In this document: piece by piece, positions 29,043 to 36,621 of the stretch
Layout of the letters: every line of letters begins with the position of its first letter
Numbering within the stretch: position 1 is the stretch's first letter
Origin: Marinilactibacillus piezotolerans
GTDB lineage: Bacteria; Bacillota; Bacilli; Lactobacillales; Carnobacteriaceae_A
DNA: 64,000 nucleotides
Assembly: GCF_900169305.1 (NCBI RefSeq)
Contig: NZ_FWDP01000002.1
Coordinates: 186,001 to 250,000 of the forward strand
Direction: 5' to 3'
Made by a program: the position numbers and the translations under genes
The notes under the pieces: generated by a model
The model's database searches: none
What the model was told of the DNA's origin: nothing
Seen by the model: the letters and a program-made list of their open reading frames with translations, nothing else

Positions 29043-29083
29043 CTACAAGACCACTGCATATAACATATTTAGCAATTAAGTTC

Positions 29084-29112
29084 ATATTAGTACGAATTTT
29101 CGCACTTGTCAA
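29084..29112 (-). promoter_or_regulatory. Leftward promoter with operator O2 in the spacer
   Basis: On the minus strand TTGACA (29112-29107) and TAATAT (29089-29084) are 17 bases apart, a near-consensus promoter for the small HTH gene. Its spacer holds the second operator, TACGAATTTTCGCA (29091-29104 on the plus strand). Confidence 0.8.
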
Positions 29113-29151
29113 CTCTTATTCGTTACTCTTCTCACAAGCTTCATATTGATA

Positions 29152-29165
29152 TACGATTTTTCGTA
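29152..29165. promoter_or_regulatory. Operator O3 of the divergent regulator pair
   Basis: TACGATTTTTCGTA, arms TACGA/TCGTA. It overlaps the spacer of a probable rightward promoter starting with TTGATA at about 29147, upstream of the S24 repressor gene. Operator centres are 62 and 61 bp apart, about six helical turns. Confidence 0.75.
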
Positions 29166-29204
29166 TGTTACTGTAATACTACCTAATTAAACGGAGCGAA
29201 GAGA

Positions 29205-29816
29205 ATGAAAAGAGAAGATCATTTAAAGAGTATAATCTTACAAAGATTTGGTACGATCAAAGAATTTTCACGAGCAATCGACTTGCCTTATACGACGATT
29301 CGTTCCATTTTGGAACGTGGGATCTCAAATGCCAAGCTGGGAAATGTCATTACGATCTGCAACGGACTCGGCATTTCTACAGAAAGTCTGATTACTCAAG
29401 AAGATTTCGTTATGGAGTCGAGTACGGTAGCCTATTCTTCCTATCTGCATACTCAAATTCAGAATCCATCATCAACTGAAAAAGTAGAATTACCTGATAT
29501 CGTTATGGGTAAATACGCTGGAGATAAAGATGTTTTATTTACAAAAATGGTTGAAGAAACGGTTAATAAAATCATTCCCAGCGGCTCCTATATTGGAATC
29601 AAGGAAGAACCGCTAATGAAGTTAACGGATGGAGATATTGTGATTTATACTTATCAGGAAAAGCAAAGTGTCAAAAAGCTTTATAAAATTGGCAATTCTT
29701 TAGTATTCAAACCCGTCTCTCATGATCCGAAATTTATTGATTCTGTATACGAGGCAACAGATCAAAGTCTGCAAATCCTTGGAAAAATCGTCGTTTACAT
29801 CGTTGTAAATGACTAA
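29205..29816 (+). CDS. XRE-family repressor with S24 (LexA/CI-like) C-terminal domain
   Basis: The 203-aa protein has an N-terminal helix-turn-helix (LQRFGTIKEFSRAIDLPYTTIRSILERG, residues about 10-40) and a C-terminal peptidase S24-like region (about 100-200, SGSYIGIKEEPLMKLTDGDIVIYTYQEKQSVKKLYKIG). The serine within PSGSYIGI and a later lysine (VKKLYK) fit the CI/LexA self-cleavage dyad, suggesting induction by DNA damage through RecA. It opposes the small HTH gene across three operators. No adjacent prophage structural gene is visible, so its target could be the small HTH gene alone or remote genes. Confidence 0.82.
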   Translation: MKREDHLKSIILQRFGTIKEFSRAIDLPYTTIRSILERGISNAKLGNVITICNGLGISTESLITQEDFVMESSTVAYSSYLHTQIQNPSSTEKVELPDIVMGKYAGDKDVLFTKMVEETVNKIIPSGSYIGIKEEPLMKLTDGDIVIYTYQEKQSVKKLYKIGNSLVFKPVSHDPKFIDSVYEATDQSLQILGKIVVYIVVND

Positions 29817-29837
29817 TTCTTATTACTACTTATGAAC

Positions 29838-29888
29838 AAAAAAGAAGCTGCCGCTTGTCATTTTCATCCAAGCGACAGCTTCTTTTTT
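29838..29888. terminator. Bidirectional terminator
   Basis: AAAAAAGAAGCTGCCGCTTG pairs with CAAGCGACAGCTTCTTTTTT (one mismatch). It is shared by the S24 repressor gene and the convergent polyprenyl synthase gene. Confidence 0.9.
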
Positions 29889-30864
29889 ATACTTTCCGTT
29901 TTAGTAAGGTAGTTGTTAATCGCTTGATTTCTTCTTTTTCTTTTCCATTCGGCAGTTCTTCGATCAGTGCCAGTGCTTTTTGTGTATAGCGCTCTGCCAG
30001 TTTCTCGGCTTTTTCAATGCCTTTTGCATCATGTAAGGCTGTTCTGATTGCTTGCACATCTTTGTCTGTGTAGGTTTCTTTTTCAAGCAGATTTTTGAAA
30101 AATTCTGGAGACTGTTCCATGGTATAAATTACCGGTGCAGTGTAGATTCCATTTTTGATGTCTTGAAATGTCGTCTTTCCCCAATCCGCTTCTTCCTGGG
30201 TATACTCCAGCAAGTCATCCATCAGTTGAAACGCCATACCGATCTTCAGGCCGATTCTGTAGCTCAGCCATTGCGCTTTCACAGATAGGCCGCTTTCCAT
30301 AGCTCCAGCATAGCAAGACAAGGCAAAGAGTTCAGCCGTCTTTCCTCTTATCTGTGTAAGGTAGCGTCTAAGCGTCATCTCTCCATTATACGTCTGATCG
30401 AGTTGCTGCAGTTCTCCTCTAATCACTCTCTCCATTGCTCTTGTCAGCAGTCCTTGCACATCCATTTCAAGACGATAAGGATGCGTGATTCTAAAGCATA
30501 CGGATATGAGATAGTCTCCTGCATATACTGCCGACTTCTTTCCATATCTGGCTTGAATAGTTGGTTGCCCTCTTCGTACGATGCCTTCATCAATGATATC
30601 GTCGTGCAAAAGTGTAGCATTATGAAAAATCTCCAATGATGCAGCGATCGACTGCGCTCGCTGCTGTTCACTGGCTGGGCCTAATTTAGAGAACAATAAG
30701 GCATAAGCAGGCCGCACCATCTTCCCATTATGGATGAAAATGTCTTTAGCCGCTTCATGGACTTGCTGGTTGCGTATAAAAATATTGCTTTCAATCAACT
30801 GTTTTGTCTGAATCAGTTCTTCTTTAACTGTTGGATAATCATCCCAAAATAAATGGATAGTCAC
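29887..30864 (-). CDS. Polyprenyl diphosphate synthase (heptaprenyl synthase component II type)
   Basis: A trans-isoprenyl diphosphate synthase of 325 aa with the first Asp-rich motif LLHDDIIDEG (residues about 90-99) and a second motif MDDLLEYT, in which the last Asp of DDxxD is Glu. It condenses farnesyl or geranylgeranyl diphosphate with isopentenyl units to make the side chain of a quinone. The divergent neighbour encodes a MenA-like prenyltransferase, so the likely product is the tail of (demethyl)menaquinone. Chain length is not predictable by eye. Confidence 0.88.
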   Translation of the reverse strand: MTIHLFWDDYPTVKEELIQTKQLIESNIFIRNQQVHEAAKDIFIHNGKMVRPAYALLFSKLGPASEQQRAQSIAASLEIFHNATLLHDDIIDEGIVRRGQPTIQARYGKKSAVYAGDYLISVCFRITHPYRLEMDVQGLLTRAMERVIRGELQQLDQTYNGEMTLRRYLTQIRGKTAELFALSCYAGAMESGLSVKAQWLSYRIGLKIGMAFQLMDDLLEYTQEEADWGKTTFQDIKNGIYTAPVIYTMEQSPEFFKNLLEKETYTDKDVQAIRTALHDAKGIEKAEKLAERYTQKALALIEELPNGKEKEEIKRLTTTLLKRKV

Positions 30865-31208
30865 ACTAGCTCCGCCTTATTGTTTAATTTATGTAGAGTA
30901 AATAGATTACTTAATATGCATTCAGTAAATACTTCCCAGCTCCTTAAATATTTTATGGATCATTTAGCTAAAAATCTGTTCTTATAGTGAAAGTCATCTA
31001 ATCGGTCAATAGACCCGTTTTTTATGCCTTCAGAATAGTTACTAGGTTATTAGTATTTCTCTTATTATACTGTTGTCTAGCAGGGTTGTCTAAGAGATTG
31101 ACTACATTTCATTTTACTCGTTATTTAATAAGTCTATATAAAGTGTCTACCTCATTTTGTCTGGTATACTTAAGAAAAGAAATTTGTTTACCTTTAAAGG
31201 AGTCAGAA

Positions 31209-32156
31209 ATGTCTATAGCTCAATTTCTGCGGTTCGTAGATATCCGCACTAAGTTTACCAGCATGCTTCCGGTTTTATTAGGCGTGCTCTGGTCACTTTA
31301 TTATTTTCAGTCTTTCAATTTACTGAATACGGTTGTTTTTTTCATCGCCTCTATTCTGCTTGATTTTACAACTACATCGATCAATGTGATTGTCGATTAC
31401 CAGACAGCTTCTTCAGAAGCCTTTAAACGGGAACATAATATCATCGGCAGAGAAAACATCTCAGAAAAACTAGTTGTCCAATATATATTCGCCATGCTCG
31501 GTCTGTATTTTTTATTAGGTGCATTCCTCGTCATTCGTACAGACCTTGCTTTACTTCCGCTGGGTATTCTGTCTGCTGTTATTGCTGTCACTTATACGTA
31601 TGGACCGATCCCGATTTCCAGAATGCCGTTGGGAGAGTTGTTTTCCGGTCCTCCACTGGGTTTCGGGATCATATTTATCGCTATTTATGTAAATAACCCA
31701 GAATCCCTGCTGCTTTCACTGAGGTTTCAAGAAACAGCCTTTGTTCTCCAGGGGAATTGGGAAGCTATTTTAGCCATCTTTTTCTTTTCGCTTCCGCAGA
31801 TTCTGCTGATTTCAAATATAGTTTTAGCAAACAATATCTGCGATCTAAAGCAAGATATCGAAAATCATCGGTTCACGCTCGTTTACCATATTGGAAAAGA
31901 AAAAAGCATTCAGTTGTATAACTGGCTCACTTATGGCAGCTATGCTGTGCTGGCTATACCGATACTTTTTGGCTGGCTGCCATGGATAATGGTTATGATT
32001 TATCCCACTCTGATTTATGTTCATCAGCAAGTCATATTATTTAATCAGAGACAGGAAAAATCGGAAACCTTTGTCACTTCTGTTAAATCATTTTTAATCT
32101 TTACAGTTGTTGAATTGATCTTATTTATGTTCGCTGTACTTTGGAGGATGATTTAA
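31209..32156 (+). CDS. UbiA-family prenyltransferase, MenA-like
   Basis: From the ATG at 31209, behind AAAGGAG, the product is 315 aa with about eight membrane helices. UbiA motifs are present: NVIVDYQTA with a basic cluster (SEAFKREHNIIG) and NNICDLKQDIENHRFTL (second Asp motif). MenA attaches a polyprenyl chain to 1,4-dihydroxy-2-naphthoate, giving demethylmenaquinone. Upstream in-frame residues lack a ribosome site and are excluded. The partner polyprenyl synthase lies divergent, 340 bp away. In Listeria the corresponding pair (dmkA/dmkB) supplies quinone to flavin-based extracellular electron transfer. Confidence 0.87.
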   Translation: MSIAQFLRFVDIRTKFTSMLPVLLGVLWSLYYFQSFNLLNTVVFFIASILLDFTTTSINVIVDYQTASSEAFKREHNIIGRENISEKLVVQYIFAMLGLYFLLGAFLVIRTDLALLPLGILSAVIAVTYTYGPIPISRMPLGELFSGPPLGFGIIFIAIYVNNPESLLLSLRFQETAFVLQGNWEAILAIFFFSLPQILLISNIVLANNICDLKQDIENHRFTLVYHIGKEKSIQLYNWLTYGSYAVLAIPILFGWLPWIMVMIYPTLIYVHQQVILFNQRQEKSETFVTSVKSFLIFTVVELILFMFAVLWRMI

Positions 32157-32180
32157 ACATAAAAAAAGGAGTGAATTCAC

Positions 32181-32714
32181 ATGACCAGAAAAGTTGTCTT
32201 GTTTATTGCTATGAGTCTGGATGGGTATATTGCGAGGAAAAACGGCTCAATCGATTGGCTTGAGCTGAATGTCATGAACAAACAAGAAGATTCTACCTAC
32301 GATGAATTCTACAAATCAGTTGATACTGTCATTATGGGAAGAACAACTTATGATCAAGTTGTCAGCGAACTGTCTCCAGATGTTTATCCTTATGCTGACG
32401 CTGAGTCTTATGTGTTAACCTCAAGACCAGGTGATTCTAGTGAGAAGATTCACTTTACAGATGAAGACGTTACTGATCTAGTCAGCAAGCTAAAACAGTC
32501 CCCGGGCGATGACATTTGGATCGTAGGCGGTCAATCTGTGATCACACCGCTTATCCAAAATAATCTGATCGACGAGTATCAAATTACCATTGTACCGATG
32601 CTGCTGGGAGAGGGCATTCCCCTATTCAAACCCATTGAAAATGAGATTGAACTGCGGCAAGTAGGCTGTTACGTACTCAATCAACTCACTTATTTAACCT
32701 TTATTCGTGTCTGA
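32181..32714 (+). CDS. RibD C-terminal/dihydrofolate reductase-like protein
   Basis: A 177-aa member of the RibD_C/DHFR-like superfamily (MTRKVVLFIAMSLDGYIARKNGSIDWL, VIMGRTTYDQV, IWIVGGQSVITPLIQNNLIDEYQ). Such stand-alone proteins resemble B. subtilis YyaP/YwjB and are NADPH-dependent reductases of unknown substrate. AAGGAG lies nine bases before the ATG. It follows the menA-like gene by 24 bp and may be cotranscribed with it. Confidence 0.85.
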   Translation: MTRKVVLFIAMSLDGYIARKNGSIDWLELNVMNKQEDSTYDEFYKSVDTVIMGRTTYDQVVSELSPDVYPYADAESYVLTSRPGDSSEKIHFTDEDVTDLVSKLKQSPGDDIWIVGGQSVITPLIQNNLIDEYQITIVPMLLGEGIPLFKPIENEIELRQVGCYVLNQLTYLTFIRV

Positions 32715-32722
32715 AGCTTTCA

Positions 32723-32774
32723 AAAAGACGATGAAATTCTCCGTTAGCAATACTGGAGAATTTCATCGTCTTTT
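32723..32774. terminator. Bidirectional terminator
   Basis: A perfect 20-bp stem (AAAAGACGATGAAATTCTCC and its complement) over a 12-base loop, between the DHFR-like gene and the convergent DUF1294 gene. Confidence 0.9.
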
Positions 32775-32809
32775 ATCTATCCCATTCATTCGAACATTTG
32801 ACAAAATAT

Positions 32810-33097
32810 TCAACTGTAAAAAACAAAGACTACCACCGATATTGTTATCATAGCAGCAAGCGGAACGGAAAACTTAAACAAGGGCTTCTGTGTTTTATGT
32901 CGAAAAACCTGCATACTGACCCAAGACCCAACCCCTCCTAATAAATAAGACGCCACCAGAAGGTGTTTTTCAGAAATTCTGTACTGTCGTCTTACTGCAC
33001 GCCTTTTATCTATATAGAAGAGACAGAACGTATACCCATTCATCATTGTTATAAAAGCTAAAGTGATTAACTGTAAAATGGTTAGAGTAAATTCCAT
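32810..33097 (-). CDS. DUF1294 family small membrane protein
   Basis: The 95-aa protein has three hydrophobic segments (about 5-27, 45-62, 75-94) and the family core YIDKRRAVRRQYRISEKHLL ... GGVGSWVSMQVFRHKTQKPLF. The family is of unknown function. AAGGAGG lies just upstream of the ATG. It appears to be a single-gene transcript. Confidence 0.82.
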   Translation of the reverse strand: MEFTLTILQLITLAFITMMNGYTFCLFYIDKRRAVRRQYRISEKHLLVASYLLGGVGSWVSMQVFRHKTQKPLFKFSVPLAAMITISVVVFVFYS

Positions 33098-33233
33098 TTT
33101 TACCTCCTTAAGTTAAAACATTCTGGTTATTATACCATATTAAGAAATGCGTCGAATGATTATCGATCGTCATTTGTTCGCACGCTGAAACCTCTGTATA
33201 CTATGCTTATCTAGTATGGAGAGGACGTTAATA

Positions 33234-33716
33234 TTGAGTCACAAAGAAGTTACAACGAGATTTGCCGTTAGAGAAGATATACCGTTGATTATGAAGTTCA
33301 TCAATGAATTGGCAGTATATGAAAAAATGTCCGATCAAGTCATCGCAACTGAGCAGCTGCTTGAAGAACAGCTCTTTGACAAAGGAAATGCAGAAGTGCT
33401 GTTTGCAGTAGTTGATCAGCAGGAAGTTGGCTTTGCCCTCTTCTTCCAGAACTTTTCAACCTTTTTAGGTCGTTCAGGAATTTATCTGGAAGATCTGTAT
33501 GTAGACCCGATTTATCGAGGAAACGGGTACGGCAAACACCTTTTGAAACAATTAGCCAGCATCGCTGTCGAAAGAGGCTGCGGCCGTTTAGAGTGGGTCT
33601 GTCTGGACTGGAATAAACCAAGTATCGACTTTTACTTATCATTAGGTGCTCAGCCAATGAAAGACTGGACCATCTACCGTGTTGCCGGCGAAACACTGCA
33701 TCACCTGGCAGAATAG
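33234..33716 (+). CDS. GNAT-family N-acetyltransferase
   Basis: The protein has about 160 aa from TTG 33234, chosen because GGAGAGG lies nine bases upstream; the ATG at 33216 has no ribosome site. It shows the GNAT fold: FAVREDIPLIMKFINELA at the start, LEDLYVDPIYRGNGYGKHLLKQLA (acetyl-CoA pyrophosphate loop R/Q-x-x-G-x-G/A) and CLDWNKPSIDFYLSLGA. It resembles diamine acetyltransferase-like proteins; the acceptor is unknown. Confidence 0.87.
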   Translation: MSHKEVTTRFAVREDIPLIMKFINELAVYEKMSDQVIATEQLLEEQLFDKGNAEVLFAVVDQQEVGFALFFQNFSTFLGRSGIYLEDLYVDPIYRGNGYGKHLLKQLASIAVERGCGRLEWVCLDWNKPSIDFYLSLGAQPMKDWTIYRVAGETLHHLAE

Positions 33717-33730
33717 CAGAAGAATCGATC

Positions 33731-33775
33731 AAGACAGCTGGAGGTACTCGGTCAGCTGTCTTTTATTTTTTTGTG
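33731..33775 (+). terminator. Rho-independent terminator of the GNAT gene
   Basis: AAGACAGCTG pairs with CAGCTGTCTT, followed by TTATTTTTTT. Confidence 0.8.
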
Positions 33776-33838
33776 TTCCACTATTTGTTTTAGTACAATA
33801 TTAATATAAAGCATACTGAACTGGAAGGAGCCGTTCCC

Positions 33839-33946
33839 ATGAAAGCTTTCTTAAACTATCTGTTAGGATTCAAAGTAGTGGTTTGTTTTGTTATCCTCAT
33901 ATTGCCTTTTGCACTCAGCTTTTTCATCAGTGACCCATTCATCTAA
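33839..33946 (+). CDS. Small single-helix membrane protein (35 aa)
   Basis: The protein MKAFLNYLLGFKVV... has one strong membrane helix (VVVCFVILILPFALSFFI) and starts eight bases after GGAAGGAG. The stop lies within a 10-bp perfect stem (33932-33960). It is the first of three small membrane-protein frames in a row. I do not recognise the family; the good ribosome site and codon-length hydrophobic run support it as real. Confidence 0.6.
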   Translation: MKAFLNYLLGFKVVVCFVILILPFALSFFISDPFI

Positions 33947-33960
33947 CAACTGAATGGGTC
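33932..33960 (+). promoter_or_regulatory. Hairpin at the end of the 35-aa ORF
   Basis: GACCCATTCA pairs perfectly with TGAATGGGTC around nine bases that include the stop codon. No T-run follows, so it is not a classical terminator; it could be an mRNA stabiliser or processing site. Confidence 0.5.
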
Positions 33961-33999
33961 GGTTATGAGCTGTTTACTATTTTATTAGAGGATAAAACG

Positions 34000-34119
34000 A
34001 TGCATTCAAGCATTGGCGGCTTGGCTATCATCGTCGTCTCCATCTTTTCCTTGTTCAGCTATCTGATTATCGAACTTCCAAAATCTCTTACAACGAAAGT
34101 ACAGAAAGGAAATCACTGA
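34000..34119 (+). CDS. Small single-helix membrane protein (39 aa)
   Basis: MHSSIGGLAIIVVSIFSLFSYLII is followed by a basic tail (LPKSLTTKVQKGNH). AGAGGAT lies just before the ATG. Its TGA overlaps the ATG of the next gene (TGATG), which implies coupled translation and supports both genes being real. Function is unknown. Confidence 0.6.
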   Translation: MHSSIGGLAIIVVSIFSLFSYLIIELPKSLTTKVQKGNH

Positions 34120-34352
34120 TGAGTAAACTAGAAGACAAATTAATAGATCGGTTAAAAAAATGGATATTCCCGATCTCTCTTCTCACTTCCATTGCAAACG
34201 ATTATGCTCAAAAGGGTATCTTAGCAGCAAAACTTACATACACCATCCTTTTATTCTTTCTTTTATGTGTCGGTATCTATGCTTTAGTTAAAACCGTCCA
34301 GTTCGGTTACACGAAGCTTTTTCACCGTAATAAAAATTGGCTTATAAAGTAA
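34119..34352 (+). CDS. Small membrane protein (77 aa)
   Basis: An amphipathic basic N-terminus (KLEDKLIDRLKKWIFPI) is followed by one strong membrane helix (TYTILLFFLLCVGIYALV) and a basic tail (TKLFHRNKNWLIK). The start is coupled to the stop of the 39-aa ORF, and AGAAAGGA precedes it. The last 11 bp overlap the end of the convergent HAD gene. The family is not recognised. Confidence 0.65.
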   Translation: MSKLEDKLIDRLKKWIFPISLLTSIANDYAQKGILAAKLTYTILLFFLLCVGIYALVKTVQFGYTKLFHRNKNWLIK

Positions 34353-35049
34353 AAAGTTGTTTGATCTGCTGTTCCACTTCTTGGAATGTACGGCACTCAG
34401 CGTCTGGCTGAATGTTTGTATGATTTTTCAATGCATAAGGATTGAACCAGATATTCTTTAACTCTGCATGTATGGCCCCTTGGATATCCGAACGTAAAGA
34501 GTCGCCAATCATAAGCGTATTGCTTTTAGTCATCCCACTGTTTCGTTTCAGAATCTGTTCGAAGAATAACCGATTCGGCTTCGCGATACCAATTTCATCA
34601 GAAATCACAATATCCTCAAACATTTCCGCAAGACCGGTACCTTTTAACCGATTTCTCTGCGTACTTGATTTCCCATTCGTTCCGGCAATCAGTACAAATC
34701 CTTGCTGCTGAAGCCTATCCAGCAGTGCTTTTGCACCTTCCAGTACAAAATAACTTTGATCCAGATAGTTCCGGTAAGTCCGCTCAAGTAAGGTTCCGTC
34801 TGCTTCAATACCAAATGCTTGGTAGGTCGTTGAAAATCGCGTATTGAGCAAGTCTTTTGCTGATCCGCCCTCTTCGATCTGCTTCCAAATGCTGCTGTTT
34901 ACCTTTTTAAATACAGGCAGCCACTGATCAAAAGTCACTTCAGAAACTGGATGCTCGGCAAAAATATTGCTTAACCCTTCCTGTTCTCCCTTTTTGAAAT
35001 CAAATATTGTATCATCTAAATCGAAAATCAAAAATTTTTTCTCTTTCAT
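34342..35049 (-). CDS. HAD-family hydrolase, YjjG-type nucleotidase-like
   Basis: The 235-aa phosphatase has HAD motif I DLDDTIFDF, motif II LIAGTNGKSS, and motif III/IV KPNRLFFEQ ... LMIGDSLRSDIQGA. The alpha-helical cap between motifs I and II and the overall length match the YjjG/YfnB subgroup, pyrimidine nucleotidases that remove non-canonical nucleotides. In vivo substrate is inferred. Confidence 0.87.
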   Translation of the reverse strand: MKEKKFLIFDLDDTIFDFKKGEQEGLSNIFAEHPVSEVTFDQWLPVFKKVNSSIWKQIEEGGSAKDLLNTRFSTTYQAFGIEADGTLLERTYRNYLDQSYFVLEGAKALLDRLQQQGFVLIAGTNGKSSTQRNRLKGTGLAEMFEDIVISDEIGIAKPNRLFFEQILKRNSGMTKSNTLMIGDSLRSDIQGAIHAELKNIWFNPYALKNHTNIQPDAECRTFQEVEQQIKQLFTL

Positions 35050-35214
35050 TGTTTACCTCCGTAAAATCAAAGTCTGTTTTATTGTAACAAAGTTTGACAT
35101 TGAAATCTGTGGCGAATTTAAAAATCCATTGATTCTATACTTCTGATCCATGTTATAATAGGCAGCAAAATGCCTTATTCCTCAATCAAAAATCGCTATA
35201 AAGGAGAATGAACT

Positions 35215-35661
35215 ATGACAATACCTGTGATCACTTTAATGGATGCTTACATGCTCGAATCCCTTTTATCTAAAGGGGTAAAAAAAGAAGCGCTCGTTCA
35301 AGCAATAGAAAACCACTCTCTGGATCAATTCAAGCAGACTGAGCAATCTTACGATTACGCTCAACTCAATGAATCTGTTAAAGGAAAAGAACAAAACTAT
35401 ATTGACGCTGTAAAAGGTCCTTACGCAATCAGCTACTTGACGATCAATGGATTGAAAAATCTGCTGCGAATCAAATACGGTTTCGAGGAAGGAACAGACT
35501 TTACACTGTATGAAAAGAAGCTGGAACAGTTGACCGTTACGCAACAGCAGCTAACTGAAATCCAGACTTTAGTCGGCTCAGTCTGGTCTGTCAAAAAAGT
35601 CGCTGACCAAGAACAGGGATCCTATACGATTTCCATTCTCCACGCAAGCTTATTACAGTAA
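35215..35661 (+). CDS. Hypothetical cytosolic protein (148 aa)
   Basis: A soluble protein with no membrane segment and no motif I recognise. The sequence is rich in Gln, Lys and Leu with predicted helices (LLSKGVKKEALVQAIENHSLDQFKQTEQSYDYAQL). The ATG follows AAAGGAG. It is monocistronic and lies just upstream of the T-box leaders, whose promoter starts 37 bp after its stop; it is probably unrelated to methionine import. Confidence 0.7.
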   Translation: MTIPVITLMDAYMLESLLSKGVKKEALVQAIENHSLDQFKQTEQSYDYAQLNESVKGKEQNYIDAVKGPYAISYLTINGLKNLLRIKYGFEEGTDFTLYEKKLEQLTVTQQQLTEIQTLVGSVWSVKKVADQEQGSYTISILHASLLQ

Positions 35662-35697
35662 CTGAAAATCCAAATACAAAAGTTTTAAAATTTATTG

Positions 35698-35727
35698 TTG
35701 ACAACCGCCTCCTTCACTTGCTATAGT
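35698..35727 (+). promoter_or_regulatory. Promoter of the tandem T-box leader
   Basis: TTGACA at 35698 and TATAGT at 35722 are separated by 18 bases, about 45 bp before the first conserved T-box stem elements. Confidence 0.7.
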
Positions 35728-35764
35728 TATGACCAATAAGAACAGCACAATAAAATGCGTAAAA

Positions 35765-36085
35765 GATAAGTACTTTTGGAAACTCTTCATAGAGAGCCCT
35801 GTCTGGTGAAAAGGGGCAAGAGGGAACAGTCGGAAAATGGTCTTTTAATTGCCGGAAGGCTTTATACTTCCAGCGAACGCGGAACGAATGAGTTCGAGAG
35901 AATGAGTTTGTTACGGTCACACCCGTTACAGTGTCGCAGTATTATGCACTTTTTAAAACAAGTGTCGTACTGGCTGAGACAATGAGAAGTGATTCCATTG
36001 TAAAACAAGGTGGTAACACGAATTTGACGATTTCGTCCTTGAAGGAGATCTGCATACAGCAGATTTCTTTCAAGGACTTTTTTTA
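35765..36085 (+). ncRNA. T-box leader 1 (probable tRNA-Met sensor)
   Basis: The leader shows the conserved AGAGAGCC...GGTGAAAAGGGGCA distal stem I elements, the T-box AAGGTGGTAACACG (36007-36020) whose bulge pairs with uncharged tRNA, and a strong terminator (GTCCTTGAA...TTCAAGGAC, 36035-36077, then T-run). A candidate specifier AUG lies in GGAACGAATGAG (about 35881-35892). Uncharged tRNA-Met would favour antitermination. Stem boundaries and specifier are read by eye. Confidence 0.85.
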
Positions 36086-36107
36086 TTGACAATTTTATAC
36101 TGAACAC

Positions 36108-36450
36108 TTAAGAGATGAGTAAATGCCCCTGAAGCAATAACAGAGAGCCTGTAATCGCTGAAAACAGGTTTGCTTAAAGACATTGAATATGGTCTCTTCC
36201 CTGCTTCCCTTTTTATATTTTATAAGGTAAGCAAAAAGTGGATTGCCGAGTCTAGTAATAGACCAGGCAATTCCGGGTGCGCCCGTTAACGTGCTTAAGT
36301 ATAGTTTTTTTCCACTATACTTAATGAGGTAAGATTCGTGAGAGTCTTATAAATAAAGGTGGTTACACGACAACATCGTTCGTCCTTTGACTAAACAGCA
36401 TCCAGCTATTCCGTTAGCACTTTGCTGTTTGGTCGAAGGGCTTTTTTTAT
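36108..36450 (+). ncRNA. T-box leader 2 (probable tRNA-Met sensor)
   Basis: A second complete T-box follows the first with only a weak promoter-like TTGACA between them. It has AGAGAGCCTG...CAGG, a specifier candidate AUG in TTGAATATGGTC (about 36185-36196), the T-box AAAGGTGGTTACACGAC (36355-36371) and a terminator (GTCCTT.GAC..AACAGC with GCTGTT..GTC.AAGGGC, then T-run to 36450). Two leaders in series usually sharpen the response to starvation. The controlled operon is metN onward, now separated by an insertion sequence. Confidence 0.85.
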
Positions 36451-36621
36451 TTTCAATCAATTAACTGTATAGATTATAAGCATTATGGTGTTAAGTCAAG
36501 AGAATAGATTAAAATGACAACCTATTTTCATAAAAAAGGGTACACTGAACTAAACCGCCACGTATTCGAAAATACGTTCGGTTTATATCTTCGGATAGTC
36601 GTCCTTAAGAAATAGTTTCTC

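Noticed and set aside
35690-36450. SAM riboswitch upstream of the met genes
   Set aside because: The conserved elements are T-box (GGTGGNAACACG and AGAGAGCC), not the S-box core; tRNA sensing is the better explanation.
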